From a virus, in the IMG/VR virus record IMGVR_UViG_3300030116_007618, positions 1-28,318 of that record: a DNA stretch of 28,318 bases. One strand, 5' to 3'. The translations under genes were made by a program, and so were the position numbers. Position 1 is the first letter of the stretch; each line of letters begins with the position of its first letter. The notes beneath the pieces were generated by a model. That model worked only from the letters and a program-made list of their open reading frames with translations, was not told the origin of the DNA and did no database searches. Below, in pieces: positions 24,497-28,318 of this stretch.

Positions 24497-24994
24497 ATGG
24501 ATTTAATAATGGCTAGAAGTGTTGATGGTTTTTTTGCTAAAAATGATAATGATTCAATGAAATGGACAGGCAAAAAAGATAAAGAATTTTTTAAATTATT
24601 TACAATGCTTGGTAATACAACTTTATTATGTGGAAGCCCAACAGCTTTTACTATGCCTAATTTGCCATATAGAAATTTAGAAGTTGTAACAAGAAATAAA
24701 TCCAATAATTTAAGCTTTATGCCTAAAAATGGCGAACTTTTAAAATTAATTAATTTTGATCAATTAAAAGAAAAAAAATATCAAAATGCAAAAGTTATAG
24801 GCGGTCCTATGTTTGCAGGAAGTGTCATAGATCAAGGATATATTAAATATGCTTATATTTCTGTTATACCTATTGAATTAGGATCAGGTATAGGAGTTGG
24901 TTTAAATAGTTATTTAAAAGATTTTCAATATACGCTAATTGATTTTGGTGGATTGGAAATAAGAAAGTATAAGTTAAAAGGAGAAAAAAAATGA
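24497..24994 (+). CDS. dihydrofolate reductase / RibD-like protein
   Basis: About 165 residues from ATG 24497 (MDLIMARSVDGFFAKND...); an in-frame ATG at 24467 gives 10 more residues and neither has a clear ribosome-binding site. Features of the DHFR/RibD fold are IMARSVDGFFA, MKWTGKKDKEFFKLFT, TTLLCGSPTAF, LPYRNLEVVTRN and VIGGPMFAGSVID, a nucleotide-binding Gly-Gly turn. It could regenerate tetrahydrofolate used by the thymidylate-synthase-like enzyme. The overlap with 24340-24480 is avoided if 24497 is the start. Confidence 0.7.
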   Translation: MDLIMARSVDGFFAKNDNDSMKWTGKKDKEFFKLFTMLGNTTLLCGSPTAFTMPNLPYRNLEVVTRNKSNNLSFMPKNGELLKLINFDQLKEKKYQNAKVIGGPMFAGSVIDQGYIKYAYISVIPIELGSGIGVGLNSYLKDFQYTLIDFGGLEIRKYKLKGEKK

Positions 24995-25452
24995 CTGATA
25001 CTAATAGAAGCATAGCAAAAAGTGTAGCTTTAAAAGGAGCAACACATTTAATGAAAGATAAGTTTGATATAAATGCAGACTTATCAGCGCAGACTGAAAA
25101 AGTTATAGCTGTAAGTAACAAGTTATATGATTGGTTATGTGAAGGAACAATAAACGCTGTTGACGAAGTTTTTGAAACAGTTGATAAAACAAAAACAAAT
25201 GCAGCACAGAAACCACAAACTAATGAAGCTGGAATAACAAGCAAAGTAATTCCATGTCCTTCCTGTGGCGGCGAAATATGGGACAATAGACATAAACCTA
25301 AAGAAGGTTTTCCTATTATGAAATGTAAATCAACTGCAGTTGAATGCAAAGGTGAAGGCGCAAAATGGCCGTGGTCTATATTTAGTCAAGATGAAGTTGA
25401 CGCTTTGATAAAAGCTACAAAAGAAAATTCATCAAATTATCCGCCATTTTAA
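24991..25452 (+). CDS. zinc-ribbon protein, replication-region type
   Basis: A 153-residue protein. The N-terminal helical region (DTNRSIAKSVALKGATHLM) and a middle YDWLCEG are followed by a zinc ribbon: Cys89 and Cys92 (CPSCGGEIWDNR), then Cys112 and Cys119 (KCKSTAVECKG), with GAKWPWSIF after. Proteins of this plan are common beside phage replication and recombination genes; their role is not settled and may be single-strand DNA handling. It overlaps the DHFR-like gene as ATGA. Confidence 0.65.
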   Translation: MTDTNRSIAKSVALKGATHLMKDKFDINADLSAQTEKVIAVSNKLYDWLCEGTINAVDEVFETVDKTKTNAAQKPQTNEAGITSKVIPCPSCGGEIWDNRHKPKEGFPIMKCKSTAVECKGEGAKWPWSIFSQDEVDALIKATKENSSNYPPF

Positions 25453-25462
25453 TGCAATATAG

Positions 25463-25475
25463 GTTAGTATATAAT
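25463..25475 (+). promoter_or_regulatory. promoter box GTTAGTATATAAT, second copy
   Basis: Identical 13-mer to 16939-16951, ending in TATAAT at 25470-25475. The predicted start, about 7 nt later, falls at 25482, the first base of the following hairpin. A weak TTTTAA lies 17 bp upstream. Confidence 0.6.
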
Positions 25476-25481
25476 AAAAAA

Positions 25482-25504
25482 AGCAGGGCTATTGAAGTCC
25501 TGCT
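25482..25504 (+). promoter_or_regulatory. 5' leader hairpin of the replication block
   Basis: AGCAGGGCT (25482-25490) and AGTCCTGCT (25496-25504) make a 9-bp stem with one G-U and a 5-nt loop at the predicted 5' end of the transcript. GAGGAGG follows at 25512-25518. The AGCAGG/CCTGCT pairing and the CCTGCTTAA...GGAGG layout repeat the leader at 22787-22837. Confidence 0.7.
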
Positions 25505-25521
25505 TAAACCTGAGGAGGGCA

Positions 25522-26022
25522 ATGAGTCAAATAGAAAAAATAAAACTTGAACGTAAAGAATTTATTTATTGGGCTAACTGGATCGCAATGCGTTGGCCAA
25601 ATGCAAAAATAGATCAAACACAAATAAAAAGCTTATATCATGACTTTTCAATTTATACAGATGATATATTAGGGCAAGCCGCTGTTGAACAATTAGATGA
25701 AGGCTCTGAGTTTTTTAGTTGGCCTAAGTTAAAAAAACGTTGTAAAGAAATATATAATGAAGTTTTATTAGATTCAATTCAAAAGGCTAAAACACTTAGA
25801 GAAAAAAAAGAATTACAAAGAGATAAACCGGGTACTTTACAGGCATATTTAAAAGCAAATGGTTGGAAAACAACTGAAGAAGCCATATTTTATACAAGAG
25901 TTCGGCTATATAGACAAAAAAAATTATTTGATTGGGATATGAAAAATATGGAAGATTATATAAATTGTACCTTTAAGGAGGCTAAAGAAAAAGGTTGGAC
26001 TATAGGAATGTTTTCATTATGA
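25522..26022 (+). CDS. uncharacterised replication-region protein
   Basis: 166 residues from ATG 25522, chosen for its GAGGAGG; an in-frame ATG at 25492 lies inside the hairpin. It is largely helical and basic (IYWANWIAMRWPNAKIDQTQIKSLYHDF, then EGSEFFSWPKLKKRCKEIYNE). Its position directly before a replication-initiator-like gene, with an ATGA overlap, suggests a helicase-loader or initiation partner, but no motif proves this. Confidence 0.6.
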   Translation: MSQIEKIKLERKEFIYWANWIAMRWPNAKIDQTQIKSLYHDFSIYTDDILGQAAVEQLDEGSEFFSWPKLKKRCKEIYNEVLLDSIQKAKTLREKKELQRDKPGTLQAYLKANGWKTTEEAIFYTRVRLYRQKKLFDWDMKNMEDYINCTFKEAKEKGWTIGMFSL

Positions 26023-26732
26023 CAGATAAAGTTAAATATGAAGTAAATTTTGCTTTAGTGCCTTATTGGGTTTATGATATTTGTAGTGATTTAGAATTAA
26101 AAGCTTATATTGCATTAGCTAAATATGCTAATAATGAAACAAAAGAATGCTGGCCAAGTATTAATACAATCGGAAAACAAATAAAAAAAGGCAGGGTAAC
26201 AACCATAAAAGCCTTAAAAGGTTTAGAGGAAAAAGGCTGTATTATTGTAAAAAGAAGAAAAAAAACTAATAAAGACAACGAAACTAACTTATATACATTA
26301 ATGATAAATAAGCCAGCTAGTATAAAAAATTATACCGGGTCTAATTTAGAAAAAGAAACTGGTACTAGTATTGAAAAGCATACTCAAACTATACCTAATA
26401 ATAACTATATTAATAATAACTATACAAGCGATCAATCGCTTTATGAGTTTCAACAAAGCATATTAAAAGCAGTTGCTATTAATAAACCTACTGACAATCA
26501 AACAAGACACGCTTTTAAAGAGGCCAAAGAACTTAAAGAAGCAGGATTTAATCCCGAAGACGCTTTAACTATTGCAAAAAATATAGGCTTATCTATGGGG
26601 GTAAGCTTTATAACTATAGGTAACATTAACAAATATAGTTATTTAAAAGACGGACCTAGAACAGCTGGGCCTAAAGAAATTGAAACAGCTATAGCAAATA
26701 ATGAGCTACAAGAATGGGTCAATGATAGCTAA
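26019..26732 (+). CDS. winged-helix replication initiator-like protein
   Basis: 237 residues from ATG 26019, which overlaps the previous stop; an in-frame ATG at 25995 lies inside the upstream gene. Residues 20-95 form a winged helix of the replication-protein type: LELKAYIALAKYANNETKECWPSINTIGK, then RVTTIKALKGLEEKGCIIVKRR. A polar Asn-rich linker (about 122-135, PNNNYINNNYT) is encoded by direct repeats and leads to a helical C-terminal region. This is the layout of lambda O-like initiators that carry the origin inside their gene. Confidence 0.65.
   Translation: MTDKVKYEVNFALVPYWVYDICSDLELKAYIALAKYANNETKECWPSINTIGKQIKKGRVTTIKALKGLEEKGCIIVKRRKKTNKDNETNLYTLMINKPASIKNYTGSNLEKETGTSIEKHTQTIPNNNYINNNYTSDQSLYEFQQSILKAVAINKPTDNQTRHAFKEAKELKEAGFNPEDALTIAKNIGLSMGVSFITIGNINKYSYLKDGPRTAGPKEIETAIANNELQEWVNDS
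26387..26441 (+). repeat. iteron-like repeats inside the initiator gene (candidate origin)
   Basis: TAATAATAACTATA occurs perfectly at 26396-26409 and 26411-26424 (period 15). The core AACTATA also occurs at 26387-26393, giving three units spaced 16 and 15 bp. Next to them is the palindrome AAGCGAT-CA-ATCGCTT at 26426-26441. Repeats plus AT-rich DNA within an initiator gene recall phage lambda ori. The Asn-rich linker they encode could also explain them. Confidence 0.5.
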
Positions 26733-27216
26733 TTGCATAATTATTTATGCTTCTATAATAAATAGTTTTGGTACAGGTAACGTGCCCGATATTAATGAAT
26801 TGAATCAAATTACTTATTGTCAGAATAATTTGCCAGCAAATACTTTGCAATATGCAACATTGTTAGTTGATAATTTTCAAGAAAAAAATATTGAAACAGC
26901 TGTTAAAGTAATGTTTTGTGAAAGTAGAATGAAACCCAAAGCTTATAGATGGCAAGCAAATGATAGCGGTTTATTTCAAGTTATACCTCGAACATGGGGT
27001 TGGGTAAAATCAAAACACAATATACCTAATTGGGATTATCCGATAGGAAATAGTTTTGCTCAATTTGTTCCAAAATATAATATAAAAGTAGCTGCGTTAT
27101 TGGTAGAAAATATGCACTCAAGAGATGATTATTGGAAACCATGGTCAAGTAGTCAATGGTGTTGGGAAGATAATAAAACATTTGAAAATATTTGGAGAAA
27201 AGAAAAAAATAGTTAA
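26722..27216 (+). CDS. lytic transglycosylase-like (lysozyme-fold) protein
   Basis: 164 residues from ATG 26722; an in-frame ATG at 26701 overlaps the upstream gene further. A hydrophobic N-terminus (ANCIIIYASIINSFGTG) suggests a signal or anchor. The lysozyme-like core has AVKVMFCESRMKPKAY with catalytic Glu67, SGLFQVIPRTWGW, and a late YNIKVAALLVENMHSRDDYWKPWSSSQWCW segment typical of transglycosylase domains. It probably cleaves peptidoglycan. Its place in the early block, away from the holins, is odd for an endolysin. Confidence 0.7.
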   Translation: MIANCIIIYASIINSFGTGNVPDINELNQITYCQNNLPANTLQYATLLVDNFQEKNIETAVKVMFCESRMKPKAYRWQANDSGLFQVIPRTWGWVKSKHNIPNWDYPIGNSFAQFVPKYNIKVAALLVENMHSRDDYWKPWSSSQWCWEDNKTFENIWRKEKNS

Positions 27217-27225
27217 TTTATAAGT

Positions 27226-27231
27226 TAATAT
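27226..27231 (+). promoter_or_regulatory. leaderless-type -10 before the WhiB-like gene
   Basis: TAATAT followed by 6 nt and the ATG at 27238, with no Shine-Dalgarno in the preceding 20 nt. Same geometry as at 13595, 18425 and 19439. Confidence 0.5.
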
Positions 27232-27237
27232 AAATCT

Positions 27238-27888
27238 ATGTTGTGGCAAAACAGGGCCGCGTGCAACTCTATGCCAACTGATTTATTTTTTCCAGGTAAA
27301 AATGGAATAACAGATAAACAATATTGGCAAGCGCATATTGTTTGCAAAGAGTGTCCAGTTAATATAGATTGTTTAAAAGAAGCGTTAAATAATAATATAA
27401 ATAATGGCGTTTTTTGTTTACCTGAAAGAGTTAGAAAAAGATTTAAAAATAAAATAATAAAAAACTTTAAAGAAACAATAACTGAAGCATTTAAAGTATT
27501 AGAAATAATGGATCCTGAGTTTGATTCAAATGGAAAGCTATATAAAAAAAGATGTTTACGTTGTAATAGATTTTGTAAAGGTTTTGCTTTAGACTTTGAA
27601 AATTGGGGTGCAAGAAGTCATATTTGTATAAGTTGTTATATTGAAATAGAAAATAATAAACATATTGATAAGTTACTTGAAATAGAAAAAAAACCGTCAA
27701 AGTCTATGCCGGAATTTGATAATCACGGATTATTAATTAGTAAGAAATGTACTAAGTGTTGGCAAAGAAAACAAGCTAATGATTTTACTAAAAGACCTAA
27801 AGGAATAGGTAATAAAACAAGCTGGTGTAAAGATTGTTTAAATAAAAACTTACAAGATTGGCATGATAAAAAAAATGCAAACGCCTAA
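27238..27888 (+). CDS. WhiB-like protein fused to two zinc ribbons
   Basis: A 216-residue protein. Residues 1-70 are WhiB-like: Cys9, Cys36, Cys39 and Cys45 (C-x26-C-x2-C-x5-C) to hold a 4Fe-4S cluster, preceded by WQNRAAC and followed by GVFCLPERVRKRFK in place of the usual G-[VI]-W-G-G turn. Two tandem ribbons follow: Cys106/109 with Cys130/133, and Cys171/174 with Cys197/200. Each begins with PEFD-[NH]G-L, so they are an internal duplication. WhiB proteins are confined to Actinobacteria and their phages and act with the sigma factor. The fusion is unusual. Probable regulator of host or phage transcription. Confidence 0.8.
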   Translation: MLWQNRAACNSMPTDLFFPGKNGITDKQYWQAHIVCKECPVNIDCLKEALNNNINNGVFCLPERVRKRFKNKIIKNFKETITEAFKVLEIMDPEFDSNGKLYKKRCLRCNRFCKGFALDFENWGARSHICISCYIEIENNKHIDKLLEIEKKPSKSMPEFDNHGLLISKKCTKCWQRKQANDFTKRPKGIGNKTSWCKDCLNKNLQDWHDKKNANA

Positions 27889-28216
27889 AAGACCATGCTT
27901 AACTTGTCGTATGTTAATTACTCCAACTAAAGAAAACCCATCACATTGTAATATTCATAAGCCAACAATTAAAAAATATAAATATAAAGATAAAAGAAAA
28001 CGAGCTTATAATGATCCTGAATACAGACGTAACAAAGCTTTAATAAAGAAAGCTCAACGCAATTGTGTATTATGTAATGCTGAAGGTAATGCTAGCAATC
28101 CCTTACAAGTTGATCATATAATTCCTATAAGCAAAGGAGGCACTCATGCTATTTATAATCTTCGAGTTTTATGTAAGGCCTGCCATATAAAAAGAAGAGG
28201 TATTGATCATAAATAA
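27875..28216 (+). CDS. HNH endonuclease
   Basis: About 113 residues from ATG 27875 (MQTPKRPCLTC...); an in-frame ATG at 27863 is also possible. CPLTC-like CLTC opens a zinc-binding N-terminal part. The HNH core reads NCVLCNAEG, then VDHIIPISKGGTHAIYNLRVLCKACH, with the DHI, N and H residues in place and two CxxC pairs for structural zinc. At the genome end opposite TerS it fits the HNH nuclease that assists terminase at cos sites. Confidence 0.88.
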   Translation: MQTPKRPCLTCRMLITPTKENPSHCNIHKPTIKKYKYKDKRKRAYNDPEYRRNKALIKKAQRNCVLCNAEGNASNPLQVDHIIPISKGGTHAIYNLRVLCKACHIKRRGIDHK

Positions 28217-28318
28217 TAAAAAAATAATCTGGCGTATATTGGCGTAAAAATAAGCTTAAAATAAGCATTTATAGCTAGCCGGGCGGCATATTTTTTTTAT
28301 GCAATAAGGGCTTGCCAC
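28217..28318. other. right-end noncoding region, candidate cos flank
   Basis: Contains TGGCGTA at 28230-28236 and 28240-28246 (period 10), AAAATAAGC at 28247-28255 and 28258-28266 (period 11), a locally GC-rich GCTAGCCGGGCGGC and GCATA/TATGC arms around a T-run. Helically phased repeats next to an HNH gene suit a terminase-binding region. No ORF is supported, and no terminal repeat with the left end was seen. Confidence 0.45.

Overview
This window reads as an essentially complete, AT-rich genome of a small siphovirus-like tailed phage, probably infecting a low-GC marine actinobacterium (for example a Candidatus Actinomarina relative). Support for an actinobacterial host is a WhiB-type Fe-S regulator (27238-27888) and several genes with a -10 hexamer exactly 6 nt before the start codon and no Shine-Dalgarno, the layout of leaderless actinobacterial transcripts. 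The tail hub and tail terminator sequences also resemble actinophage families. The marine assignment is inference from composition and from tail and virion proteins of types I recognise from marine phages. No integrase, recognisable repressor, DNA polymerase or tRNA was seen.

Layout. 1-8375: packaging and head (TerS, TerL, small membrane protein, HK97 portal, a 630-residue multi-domain prohead protease, HK97-type major capsid protein, two small Lys-rich proteins, head-tail connector, tail terminator, a 12-residue Cys-rich ORF, a small basic protein). 8368-13549: tail tube paralogue 1, an independent cassette (promoter, multibranched structured RNA, 49-residue ORF, terminator), tail tube paralogue 2, tail-assembly chaperone with a canonical -1 frameshift site, gp10-like protein, short tape measure and tail hub protein. 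13595-16912: tail-fibre and tip proteins, including one with a cupredoxin-like C/H/M motif, three similar receptor-binding candidates and a small fibre-chaperone-like protein. 16972-21832: helix-turn-helix plus metallophosphoesterase pair, DUF5675-like protein, zinc ribbon, holin candidates, a 642-residue secreted Thr/Glu-rich protein and small membrane or Cys-containing proteins. 21926-22159 is the only supported leftward gene; it is divergent from the early block.

22233-28216: early rightward block with small proteins, a structured 51-nt leader, MazG/DUF1599-like protein, a thymidylate-synthase homologue carrying Asp where ThyA has Asn (the dCMP-hydroxymethylase signature), DHFR/RibD-like protein, zinc-ribbon protein, a second hairpin leader, a replication-type winged-helix protein with iteron-like repeats inside its gene, a lytic-transglycosylase-like protein, WhiB fused to two zinc ribbons, and an HNH endonuclease. 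HNH at the right end and TerS at the left end suggest the molecule was opened near cos.

The most unusual signals are: (i) the 149-nt structured RNA with its own extended -10 promoter placed exactly at its 5' stem; (ii) near-total absence of the pentamer GATGC/GCATC (one copy found by eye), with Asp-Ala written GAC-GC; (iii) the dNMP-modifying gene set with the Asn-to-Asp change; (iv) the leaderless promoter set; (v) paired AGCAGG/CCTGCT leader hairpins.
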